DNA of 37,771 bases. Source: DAOTYE01 sp034434915 (GTDB taxonomy: Bacteria > Chloroflexota > Dehalococcoidia > Dehalococcoidales > RBG-16-60-22). Under the pieces are notes generated by a model that did no database searches, had not been told where the DNA came from, and saw nothing but the letters and a program-made list of their open reading frames with translations. Position 1 is the stretch's first letter; every line of letters begins with the position of its first letter. This document shows, piece by piece, positions 31,369-37,771 of this stretch. The stretch is from the NCBI GenBank assembly GCA_034434915.1, contig DAOTYE010000049.1:1-37771 (forward strand), read 5' to 3'. The position numbers and the translations under genes are program-made.

Positions 31369-32214
31369 TTATTTGACATCAGTGGCGTGGGTGATTGCCT
31401 GGACGCTCTTCTTCACGTTCTCCGGCTTGAGGATTTTCTTCCAGTCCGGCTGGAAGATTTCCTGCTTTGCCATGCTTATTGCCAGCTTGGCGCCGTCAGA
31501 GACGGGGAATGGTGCAAAGCCGAAGACGATGGCGATGGTGGTGCGGATATGCCCGTACAGGAAGTCCTCCACCGCCGCCCTGGGGATGCCCATATTGATA
31601 ACCTCATCCATCGCCTCTTTCATGATGGTGAAGCAGGTCAGCGCCAGCGTTTCCACCAGCGCGGGCTCAAGGATTGCCATCTGCTCCGTGGTGACGCGGT
31701 GGGTGCGCATGATGGGGGCAAAGATGACGCGGGCAATCGCCTCGCCTTTTTGATAGTCCTTTTCCGGACCCTGATGCAGGGCACAGACGGCGTTCTGGGC
31801 TATCTTTTCCCCACCAAACCAGTCGCCATATGCTTTGGGGTCGCGCTCCTCCACGAAGAGCGGCGCATGGCAGGGATGGCTGATAAAGTAGGTGATGTCT
31901 TTCCGTTCTGGCAGGACGCCGGCATAAGCCGCGGCCGGGTCAAGGCTGAAAATCATGGTGCCGCTCCTGACTTTGGGCACAATATCGCGGCAGATTTTGC
32001 CGATGAGTCTATCCGGCACGGCGAGGATGACCACGTCCGCCTGTTTGATGGCTTCATCCTGCGGGGTCACCTTCAATCCTTGCTTGGCCAGCCAGGCGAT
32101 GCCTTCCGGGGAAATCTCAACATAGAGCGTTTTATATTCTTTGTTGCCTTTCAGATTTTGGGTACAGCGCTGTCCCATTTTTCCACCGGCTCCCATAACT
32201 GCAATGGTTGTCAT
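31369..32214 (-). CDS. NAD-binding oxidoreductase of the ApnO/PGDH_C family
   Basis: The protein has 281 residues from the second of two adjacent ATGs (32214), which sits a workable distance from the AGGAGG. The N-terminus is a Rossmann fold (MTTIAVMGAGGKMG). A HPCHAPLF stretch, a VCALHQGPEKDYQKGEAIAR segment and a MRTHRVTTEQMAILEPALVETLA helix match, from memory, the family of D-apionate oxidoisomerase ApnO and the related phosphogluconate dehydrogenase-like C-terminal domain (PGDH_C). In the apionate pathway ApnO makes 3-oxo-isoapionate for a DUF1537 kinase, and a DUF1537 kinase is encoded at 20689. It leads an operon with the M20 and aminotransferase genes, 32 bases upstream of the former. 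Confidence 0.8.
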   Translation of the reverse strand: MTTIAVMGAGGKMGQRCTQNLKGNKEYKTLYVEISPEGIAWLAKQGLKVTPQDEAIKQADVVILAVPDRLIGKICRDIVPKVRSGTMIFSLDPAAAYAGVLPERKDITYFISHPCHAPLFVEERDPKAYGDWFGGEKIAQNAVCALHQGPEKDYQKGEAIARVIFAPIMRTHRVTTEQMAILEPALVETLALTCFTIMKEAMDEVINMGIPRAAVEDFLYGHIRTTIAIVFGFAPFPVSDGAKLAISMAKQEIFQPDWKKILKPENVKKSVQAITHATDVK

Positions 32215-32269
32215 CATGCCTCCTTTACTTTTTACTTTTTGATGCCCTGGTGAATTGCGGGTCTAGTGT

Positions 32270-32298
32270 ATAGTAAGACTTTGAGGCAATGTTGTCAA
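32270..32298 (-). promoter_or_regulatory. Promoter of the ApnO-like/M20/aminotransferase operon
   Basis: On the minus strand TTGACA (32293-32298, full consensus), 17 bases, TACTAT (32270-32275). The start codon at 32214 follows by about 50 bases. The rest of 32218-32358 shows no gene. Confidence 0.6.
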
Positions 32299-32358
32299 TT
32301 GGCGGAACTGGCTTTATTTCTGACGCTTCACGTTTATGGTAACACATTCAAATAAAAG

Positions 32359-34317
32359 CTACTTCACCGGGCGGTAGAGGTGCCCGGAGGTATAGCCTTT
32401 CCTCAGCCGTCTGTCAGGCACTTCTTCTTTTAGCATCCGGCGGTAAAGGGAGACAAACTGCGCTCCTCTGCCCTGCTGGTCAATGAAGAACTGGCGGAAG
32501 CCGGCATCATACAGCCTGCGGATGTCATTAAACAGGCCGAAGCGGCGACTGTTCAAAATCTGCCAGCAGGTGTGCTCTTTTCGCACCGGGAAGATGAGCC
32601 CTTTAGCATCAATGAGCTTTTTAGCTTCAAGCTCAATCATGGTATTGACCAGCACAATATCTCCGTGACAGAAAATCACGGCATCTTTGTTCTTGAAATG
32701 AGCCATTTCATTGAGGGAAAGCTCAGGGGAGAGCATAGGAATGACGTCATAAGCCTGAAAGAAGAGCAGGTCAAGGTCATTAAACGTGTTCAGAGAGTAG
32801 TCCAGGTACACCGGCGCGTCATAGCCTTTCCTGTGGGGCAGAAAGCCGAGGTTGCCGGCAAGAATCGCCTGAGGCTTTTTTCTGTCCAGCAGAGAGAGGG
32901 ATTGAGACAGCTCAGCATCAGTCATGATTCTGGGCAGGTAAGCGCCCAGCAGGGATTTCTCGCGCCACTCATGGCGTTCCGGAAAATCAGGGGCAAAAAC
33001 ATGGTAAAAGACAATATCTGCATCTGCCTGAGCTGATTCTTTTGCCTCTGCCAGAGAGTAAGCTTTGACCAGGAATTTCAGCGCGGGTGCGGCACGGAGG
33101 GTGATTTCCGGCAGTTTCAGCCGGGGCGTCTTCCTTTCCGGCGTGGTAATGGCTGTCCTTGAGATGGGAAAATCTGGTTTGAGGCTGATGCGTGGCGAGG
33201 AAGTGAGGTAAATCTTTGTGCCGTTTTTTACCCTGATGCCGAGGTCAACTTTATCTCCGGTCTCTGCGGAATCCACCTTCTTTCCGTCTTTCATTATTTC
33301 TCGGATGATGGCTCCCCTCACCCCGCCGCCTTCCCAGATGCCGATGCCGTCTCCCACCGCCACCGGTCTCCGCACGATTATTTTCCCATCTTCAACCGTC
33401 CCCAGGAACGCACCGCGATTCATCGGCTTCTCAGGAGAAATTGGGCGACTGTCCCCGCCGAGAAAGCCTTCCGTGAACTCGCGGTTGAAGACCACCTCTA
33501 TTTCTGCCAGCTCCTTCTGCGGGATTTCAAACCTGCCGGCGAGGTAGGAATCTATCGCCTTGCGGTAGAGCCTGGTTGCCACCGCCACGTAGAGTGGGGA
33601 GCGCATCCTGCCTTCAATTTTGAATCCGCTCACTCCCGCCTCAATCAGGTCCGGGATGCGCCGCACCAGGCATAGCTCTCTGGTGCTGAGAGGATAAGCA
33701 TCATTGTATTTCTGGCGGCAGAGCTGAGCGCAACAGCCCCGGTTGCCACTGCGGTTGTCCACGAAGCTGGAAAATAGGCACAAGCCACTGTAACTGAAGC
33801 ACAGGGCTCCATGGATGAAGACCTCCGCTTTCACGCCGGCGTTCACCAGGCGCCTGACCTCAGCCAGGGGCAGTTCCCGGGGCAGGATGATTCTGTCCGC
33901 GGCTTTCAGCAGTGAGGCAGAACTGACGTTCCCTATTGCCCCCTGGGTGGAAATGAAGACTGCCAGCCCGGGGAAGCTTTTCTTGATGGGCTCAAGGAAG
34001 CTGATGTGCTGGATGATGACGCCGTCAATGCCGGTCATATAAGCCTGCGTGAGGACATTGAAGAAACGGTCAAGCTCATGGTTCTTGACCAGGGTATTGA
34101 AGGTGACGTAGACGCGGACACCGGCGTTGTGGCAATAGCGCACGACCTTCCCCAGCTCTGCCAGAGAGAAATTGCGGGCATTTATGCGCGCGTTGAACTC
34201 CCTGGTGCCCAGATAAACGGCATCAGCCCCGTTCTCCACCGCCGCAGGCAGGCTCTCCCAGTTGCCGACAGGTGAGAGAAGCTCCGGTCTCATGGGCGCG
34301 TGCTTATTCTTCACCAT
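32359..34317 (-). CDS. U32 family peptidase-like protein
   Basis: The protein has 652 residues from the ATG at 34315-34317; a TTG further upstream (34350) falls in the promoter. The U32 core (about 10-350) begins with an ELLSPVGNWESL-type start and contains the family's cysteine set in an HGALCFSYSGLC...RGCCAQLC region, likely ligands of an Fe-S cluster. Known members, RlhA and TrhP, modify RNA by hydroxylation, while others are annotated as collagenase-like peptidases. The C-terminal 300 residues form an extra domain, a feature of longer members. The promoter boxes end four bases before the ATG, which suggests a leaderless transcript. Confidence 0.9.
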   Translation of the reverse strand: MVKNKHAPMRPELLSPVGNWESLPAAVENGADAVYLGTREFNARINARNFSLAELGKVVRYCHNAGVRVYVTFNTLVKNHELDRFFNVLTQAYMTGIDGVIIQHISFLEPIKKSFPGLAVFISTQGAIGNVSSASLLKAADRIILPRELPLAEVRRLVNAGVKAEVFIHGALCFSYSGLCLFSSFVDNRSGNRGCCAQLCRQKYNDAYPLSTRELCLVRRIPDLIEAGVSGFKIEGRMRSPLYVAVATRLYRKAIDSYLAGRFEIPQKELAEIEVVFNREFTEGFLGGDSRPISPEKPMNRGAFLGTVEDGKIIVRRPVAVGDGIGIWEGGGVRGAIIREIMKDGKKVDSAETGDKVDLGIRVKNGTKIYLTSSPRISLKPDFPISRTAITTPERKTPRLKLPEITLRAAPALKFLVKAYSLAEAKESAQADADIVFYHVFAPDFPERHEWREKSLLGAYLPRIMTDAELSQSLSLLDRKKPQAILAGNLGFLPHRKGYDAPVYLDYSLNTFNDLDLLFFQAYDVIPMLSPELSLNEMAHFKNKDAVIFCHGDIVLVNTMIELEAKKLIDAKGLIFPVRKEHTCWQILNSRRFGLFNDIRRLYDAGFRQFFIDQQGRGAQFVSLYRRMLKEEVPDRRLRKGYTSGHLYRPVK

Positions 34318-34321
34318 TTTA

Positions 34322-34350
34322 AGTGTACCCAGGGGCTGTTTGATTTGCAA
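34322..34350 (-). promoter_or_regulatory. Promoter of the U32 gene, possibly leaderless
   Basis: On the minus strand TTGCAA (34345-34350), 17 bases, TACACT (34322-34327). The ATG at 34317 lies four bases beyond the -10, so the expected start site coincides with the start codon. Confidence 0.45.
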
Positions 34351-34368
34351 CTGGGTTCTGGGGTGATG

Positions 34369-34396
34369 TTGAAAAAGGAAAAGCGTGTGCTATAAT
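34369..34396 (+). promoter_or_regulatory. Promoter of the TRAP transporter operon
   Basis: TTGAAA (34369-34374), 16 bases, TGC-TATAAT (34388-34396), an extended -10 with a full-consensus core. The transcript would begin near 34403 and carry a leader of about 160 bases before the DctP start at 34562. Confidence 0.65.
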
Positions 34397-34561
34397 ACAC
34401 TGATTGAGCCAAGAAGACATAAAATGAGACATGGCTATTCCCTGGTCGATGGGATTCACCGGACTAAGGCGGAGAAGGAGGTGGTTACTGAAGCAACAAG
34501 TTGAGAGGAAAGTTTTCAATGAAGGTCAGTTTACCATTGTTAGCACAAAGGAGATTATTCA

Positions 34562-35647
34562 ATGAAGACAAAGATTATACTGTCAGTGGTGGCGTTGCTG
34601 ACCATTATCAGTCTGATTGCCACGAGCTGTGCCAAGCCGGCGCCTGCTCCGGCTCCGGCGCCGGCACCGAAGCCGGCCCAGCCGGCTAAGGTCATCAAGT
34701 GGCAGGGACAGCCAATCTCCCCGCCGGGCACCATTGAGACTGAGAACATGCAGGATATTGCAGACCGAATCAAGGTTGCCAGCAACGGCCGCTTGGAAAT
34801 CATCCTGAACGCACATGGCAGTGTGGTGCCGGGCGCCAAGGAGTTTGATGGCGTTGATTCCGGCGCCCTTGACTATGGGAATGTCGCTCCCAGCTACCTG
34901 GTGGATAAGTGGCCCGCGGCTAATCCGCTGGCATACATGGTAGGCGGTCTCACCGGTATGGAGTATGCGCTCTGGATGTGGGTGGGCGGTGGCAACGAGA
35001 TTGTTAACAAGATGATTGCCGGCAAGAACATCAAGATGCTCACCAATGCGCTGGTCACGCCGCCGGAGGTCTTTCTACAGTCAAAGAAAGAGCTGAAAAG
35101 CGTTGCTGATATCAAAGGTTTGAAGATACGCACCACGGGTGATGATGGTGAAATCTTCACCACCATGGGTGCTTCTGTCATCTTCCTGCCCGGTGGTGAA
35201 GTCTACCAGGCGCTCCAGAGGGGCGTCATTGATGCCACCCAGCTGAGCACGCCGGCAGTGGACTGGACGTTCGCCCTCCATGAGGTGTGCAAGTATGAGT
35301 ATCTCTCACCGGTGCGTCAGCCCACAGACCCGACATGGGTATTCGTCCATCCCAAGAAATGGGCAGAGCTTACGGATGACCTGAAGAAGATTGTAGAGGA
35401 AGTCCATTACTCTCAGGGTTATCGGTGGTATGCCCGTCTGACTCAGGAAGACCTCATCGCCATCCAGAAACAGAAAGATTATGGGGTCATTGTCCAGCCC
35501 ATCCCGAAGGACATTGAAGATGAAATGATAAGGCTCGCCAAGGAGCTCTACGCCAAGAAATCAAAGGAAGACGCTCTCTACGCTGAAGTAGTTAAGTCAC
35601 AGCAGGCTTTCATGGACAAGTATCGCGCGGCTTGGCCCAGGCTCTAG
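34562..35647 (+). CDS. dctP: TRAP transporter solute-binding lipoprotein (DctP family)
   Basis: The protein has 361 residues. A lipoprotein signal peptide (1-22) ends in a lipobox with Cys23, followed by a Pro/Ala-rich linker (about 25-43) that should tether it to the membrane. The mature part has the DctP fold: a VSVVPGAKEFDGVDSGALDYG-like segment and a GLKIRTTG motif whose Arg normally binds the carboxylate of the ligand. The ligand of the family is a C4-dicarboxylate, sugar acid or other organic acid; the sequence does not tell which. AAGGAG lies eight bases upstream of the ATG. A terminator at 35655-35693 separates it from the membrane genes. Confidence 0.95.
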   Translation: MKTKIILSVVALLTIISLIATSCAKPAPAPAPAPAPKPAQPAKVIKWQGQPISPPGTIETENMQDIADRIKVASNGRLEIILNAHGSVVPGAKEFDGVDSGALDYGNVAPSYLVDKWPAANPLAYMVGGLTGMEYALWMWVGGGNEIVNKMIAGKNIKMLTNALVTPPEVFLQSKKELKSVADIKGLKIRTTGDDGEIFTTMGASVIFLPGGEVYQALQRGVIDATQLSTPAVDWTFALHEVCKYEYLSPVRQPTDPTWVFVHPKKWAELTDDLKKIVEEVHYSQGYRWYARLTQEDLIAIQKQKDYGVIVQPIPKDIEDEMIRLAKELYAKKSKEDALYAEVVKSQQAFMDKYRAAWPRL

Positions 35648-35654
35648 GCATATC

Positions 35655-35693
35655 GCCCCCTGCTCGGAGCTATCTTCCGGGCGGGGGGCTTTT
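35655..35693 (+). terminator. Intrinsic terminator between dctP and dctQ
   Basis: GCCCCC (35655-35660) pairs with GGGGGC (35684-35689) and the next seven bases pair with 35677-35683 (five Watson-Crick and two G-T pairs), giving a 13-pair stem with a 9-base loop, followed by TTTT. It lies 8 bases after the dctP stop and 40 before the dctQ start. It should stop a fraction of transcripts and so raise binding protein over permease. Confidence 0.85.
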
Positions 35694-35732
35694 CACATAT
35701 TAAAAAGTTAAAAAGAAAGGGCAGCAATACTG

Positions 35733-36236
35733 GTGAAGAAAGTTCTGGATAAAATTGACTCTGTAGTTCGCTACACCGGTGAGATGGACAAGTTCTTTGC
35801 CCTCGCTCTTGTCCTGGTCATGACGCAAGAGGTCATCAGGCGCTATTTCTTTAATGCCGCCTCAATCTATGGCTATGATACTGCTGTCATGATAGGTCTG
35901 ACCATCTATATTTTGGCGTGGTCTTATGCTGACCTGCATAACCAGCATGTGCGTGTTGATGTGCTGTACCTACGCCAATCCCCGGCGGTAAAAGCGATTA
36001 TTGATATTTGCGGAGCGGTCTTTTTCTTCTTTCCTTTTGTTGCCATGCTTCTCTATGTCTCCTATGGCTGGATGATAAAGGCATGGGTGACCCATGAGGT
36101 GAGGTCTGAGACATACTGGTACCCACCCGCCGCGCCAATACGCACCGTTTTCTTCCTGGGTGTGGTTCTGTTCACCTTGAGAGGTCTGGTGCGTTTCATC
36201 CGTGATGTCTACACATTAAGGGGCAAACCTCTATGA
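35733..36236 (+). CDS. dctQ: TRAP transporter small membrane subunit (DctQ)
   Basis: The protein has 167 residues with four predicted membrane helices (about 18-36, 48-66, 88-110 and 132-152), the layout of DctQ. The stop and the DctM start overlap as ATGA. It forms the small membrane partner of the DctM permease in a sodium-linked, binding-protein-dependent importer. The start is a GTG; the ribosome site (AAGG, 12 bases upstream) is weak. Confidence 0.9.
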   Translation: MKKVLDKIDSVVRYTGEMDKFFALALVLVMTQEVIRRYFFNAASIYGYDTAVMIGLTIYILAWSYADLHNQHVRVDVLYLRQSPAVKAIIDICGAVFFFFPFVAMLLYVSYGWMIKAWVTHEVRSETYWYPPAAPIRTVFFLGVVLFTLRGLVRFIRDVYTLRGKPL

Positions 36237-37567
36237 TTGAACTGAGTCCACAGCTTACTGCCGCCATTCTTATGGGCGTTTTCATTCTTGGCGTATTTGC
36301 CGGGTATCCGCTGGCGCTGGTGGCGGGCGGCACGGGAATCGTCATCGGTTTTCTGCTCTTCGGACCGCCGGTGGGACAGATTGTTTACCTGCAAATATAT
36401 ACCATTCTATCTGACTATATCCTTCTGGCGATGCCGCTCTTTATTTATATGGGGCTTATCGTCCAGCAGTCCGGCATCGCGGACAAGATGTACCAGGCGC
36501 TTTACGTTTGGCTGGGTGGTTTCAGGGGCGGTCTGGGCATTGCCACGATTATACTGGGCACTATCGTCGCCTGCACCGTAGGGCTGGTAGCGGCGGCAAC
36601 TACCATGATAACGGTCATTTCTATCAGGTCTATGCTCAGCCGGGGCTATGATAAAAGCCTGGCGACCGGCTGTTGCTGTGCCGGTGGAAGCCTGGGCATT
36701 CTTATTCCGCCCAGCACCCTGCTCATTGTCTATGGTCCCATGGCAAGACTGTCCGTAGGCAAGCTCTATTTTGGCGCTTTTATGCCGGGCTTCCTCCTCG
36801 CCGCGCTCTACTGCGCTTACGTGGCTATACGCTGTTTCCTTGAGCCCAGACTGGGACCACCGGTACCACTTGCAGACAGGAATGTTCCCTTCCTCAAAAA
36901 AATCTTGATGCTGATGACCTCCGTCGTGCCTATAGGCATTATTATTTTGGGTGTTCTGGGGGTGATTTTCTTCGGCATCGCCGCACCCACTGAGGCGGCG
37001 GCTACCGGTGCTTTCACTGCTACCCTGCTCGCCGCCGCATACCGTCGGCTGAACTGGAAGGTGCTGATGAATGCCGCCCGTGAGACGGTGAAAGGGTCCG
37101 GGCTTATCTTTCTCATTGCCGGCTGTTCTGTCGCCTTTAATGCGGTCTTCGTGCGGAGCGGAAGCGGAGAGGTGGTGCGCGCGCTCATCCTCGGCATGCC
37201 TTTTGGCAAATGGGGCGCTTTCCTGCTCATCATGTTTCTCTGTTTCATACTGGGCTTCTTCATTATAGACCTGGGCATCATCTTTCTCCTGGTGCCCATC
37301 ATCACTCCCATCTTCAAGACGCTGGGCTTTGACCCCATCTGGGCGGCAATCATGATAAACGTGAATATCCAGATGTCTTATATGACACCGCCCCTTGCCG
37401 TGGCAATTTTCTTCGTGAAAGGTACGGCACCGCCGGAACTGGGCATCAAGATGACGGATATTATTAAGGGCGTCTGGCCCTTTGTCATCCTCATCATGGT
37501 AGCGCTGGCTTTATGCGCGGCATTTCCGCAAATTATCCTCTGGCTCCCAAATCAGATGATTCAATAG
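36233..37567 (+). CDS. dctM: TRAP transporter large permease subunit (DctM)
   Basis: The protein has 444 residues and about 11-12 hydrophobic segments, the usual length for DctM. Family features include a VGLVAAATTMITVISI stretch, a GSLGILIPPSTLLIVYG motif and a C-terminal MTPPLAVAIFFVKG segment. It moves the ligand delivered by DctP across the cytoplasmic membrane using the ion gradient. It overlaps dctQ by four bases and ends the operon; a stem-loop follows at 37586-37614. Confidence 0.96.
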   Translation: MIELSPQLTAAILMGVFILGVFAGYPLALVAGGTGIVIGFLLFGPPVGQIVYLQIYTILSDYILLAMPLFIYMGLIVQQSGIADKMYQALYVWLGGFRGGLGIATIILGTIVACTVGLVAAATTMITVISIRSMLSRGYDKSLATGCCCAGGSLGILIPPSTLLIVYGPMARLSVGKLYFGAFMPGFLLAALYCAYVAIRCFLEPRLGPPVPLADRNVPFLKKILMLMTSVVPIGIIILGVLGVIFFGIAAPTEAAATGAFTATLLAAAYRRLNWKVLMNAARETVKGSGLIFLIAGCSVAFNAVFVRSGSGEVVRALILGMPFGKWGAFLLIMFLCFILGFFIIDLGIIFLLVPIITPIFKTLGFDPIWAAIMINVNIQMSYMTPPLAVAIFFVKGTAPPELGIKMTDIIKGVWPFVILIMVALALCAAFPQIILWLPNQMIQ

Positions 37568-37585
37568 AGCAACCGGTGATGGCTC

Positions 37586-37614
37586 AGGCGGGATGGCGAT
37601 AGCGCGTCCCGCCT
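37586..37614 (+). terminator. Stem-loop after dctM
   Basis: AGGCGGGA (37586-37593) pairs with TCCCGCCT (37607-37614), eight pairs with a 13-base loop. There is only a weak T-run after it (CACTATTTCT), so the terminator call is moderate. Confidence 0.5.
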
Positions 37615-37771
37615 CCACTATTTCTCCTGCCCTCTTATTTTTCAGGCATAAAAACACTACGTATTGCGTCAATAGAAACTGTTACCGAAAGGGTCTTAGC
37701 TGCCTCATAAATCATGTTACTAACACCTTTTGGGTCATAGCTTTCCTCTGTTCATGAGCAGGAAGTACCGC
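37615..37771. other. Downstream end of the window, no clear gene
   Basis: No gene of normal length is visible. On the minus strand 37635-37715 reads as a 26-residue frame (ATG at 37715, stop TAA at 37635-37637) without an in-frame stop, continuing open for 11 codons upstream to a TGA. The residues are mixed, not low-complexity, so it could be the remnant of a small gene or chance. Confidence 0.3.

Noticed and set aside
31366..32253. A 295-codon frame antisense to the ApnO-like gene
   Set aside because: Shadow frame over conserved motifs of the minus-strand gene.
34639..34690. Short GC-rich repeat in dctP
   Set aside because: It encodes the Pro/Ala linker after the lipoprotein cysteine, a common feature of such binding proteins.

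Overview
The window reads as a chromosomal segment of an anaerobic bacterium, most likely an uncultured member of the Chloroflexota class Dehalococcoidia. This is an inference, made from recall of related proteins and without a database search. The supporting mix is gyrA next to a TPR protein, obg-nadD-dnaA together, corrinoid methyltransferase parts, a DUF1638 protein, many solitary redox enzymes and a TRAP transporter. Genes are densely packed in short operons, several starts are GTG or TTG, and there are no insertion sequences, phage genes or CRISPR arrays.

Layout. 1-9043, almost all minus: the 5' part of a DNA methylase; a TPR protein-gyrA-SDR operon; a solitary flavoprotein oxidoreductase diverging from a small NifU-type Fe-S scaffold protein; and an ApgM-type phosphomutase homologue joined to aspartate kinase. 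9258-11220, plus: an operon of an unrecognised TIM-barrel-like protein and panB, with a consensus promoter and a terminator. 11215-17299, minus: dnaA, then obg-nadD-corrinoid protein-UroD-type methyltransferase in a close run, then a DUF1638 gene with its own promoter. 17604-19333, plus: fmt-mazG, diverging from dnaA across a region with overlapping promoters and an inverted repeat, followed by a convergent tRNA-Pro(CGG).

19571-25926, plus: a zinc dehydrogenase, a DUF1537 acid-sugar kinase, a PdxA2-type dehydrogenase and a CoA-disulfide-reductase/rhodanese fusion, followed by a separately promoted ion-transporter-type permease. The kinase/PdxA2 pair is the known core of four-carbon acid sugar (threonate/erythronate) breakdown to dihydroxyacetone phosphate. 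26046-27743, minus: ThiF/MoeB-like E1 and a short DnaJ. 28058-28687: an unrecognised protein. 28693-32214, minus: an ApnO/PGDH_C-like dehydrogenase, an M20 peptidase/deacylase and a class III aminotransferase. 32359-34317, minus: a U32 family protein, possibly on a leaderless message. 34369-37567, plus: a complete TRAP transporter (DctP, DctQ, DctM) with a strong intrinsic terminator between the binding-protein gene and the permease genes.

Two threads connect accessory genes. One is acid-sugar or hydroxy-acid use: TRAP uptake, ApnO-like oxidoreductase, DUF1537 kinase, PdxA2. The other is one-carbon chemistry: corrinoid protein, UroD-type methyltransferase, DUF1638 and PanB. Neither substrate can be read from the sequence. 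Promoter calls are by eye from -35/-10 matches and spacing and are tentative.
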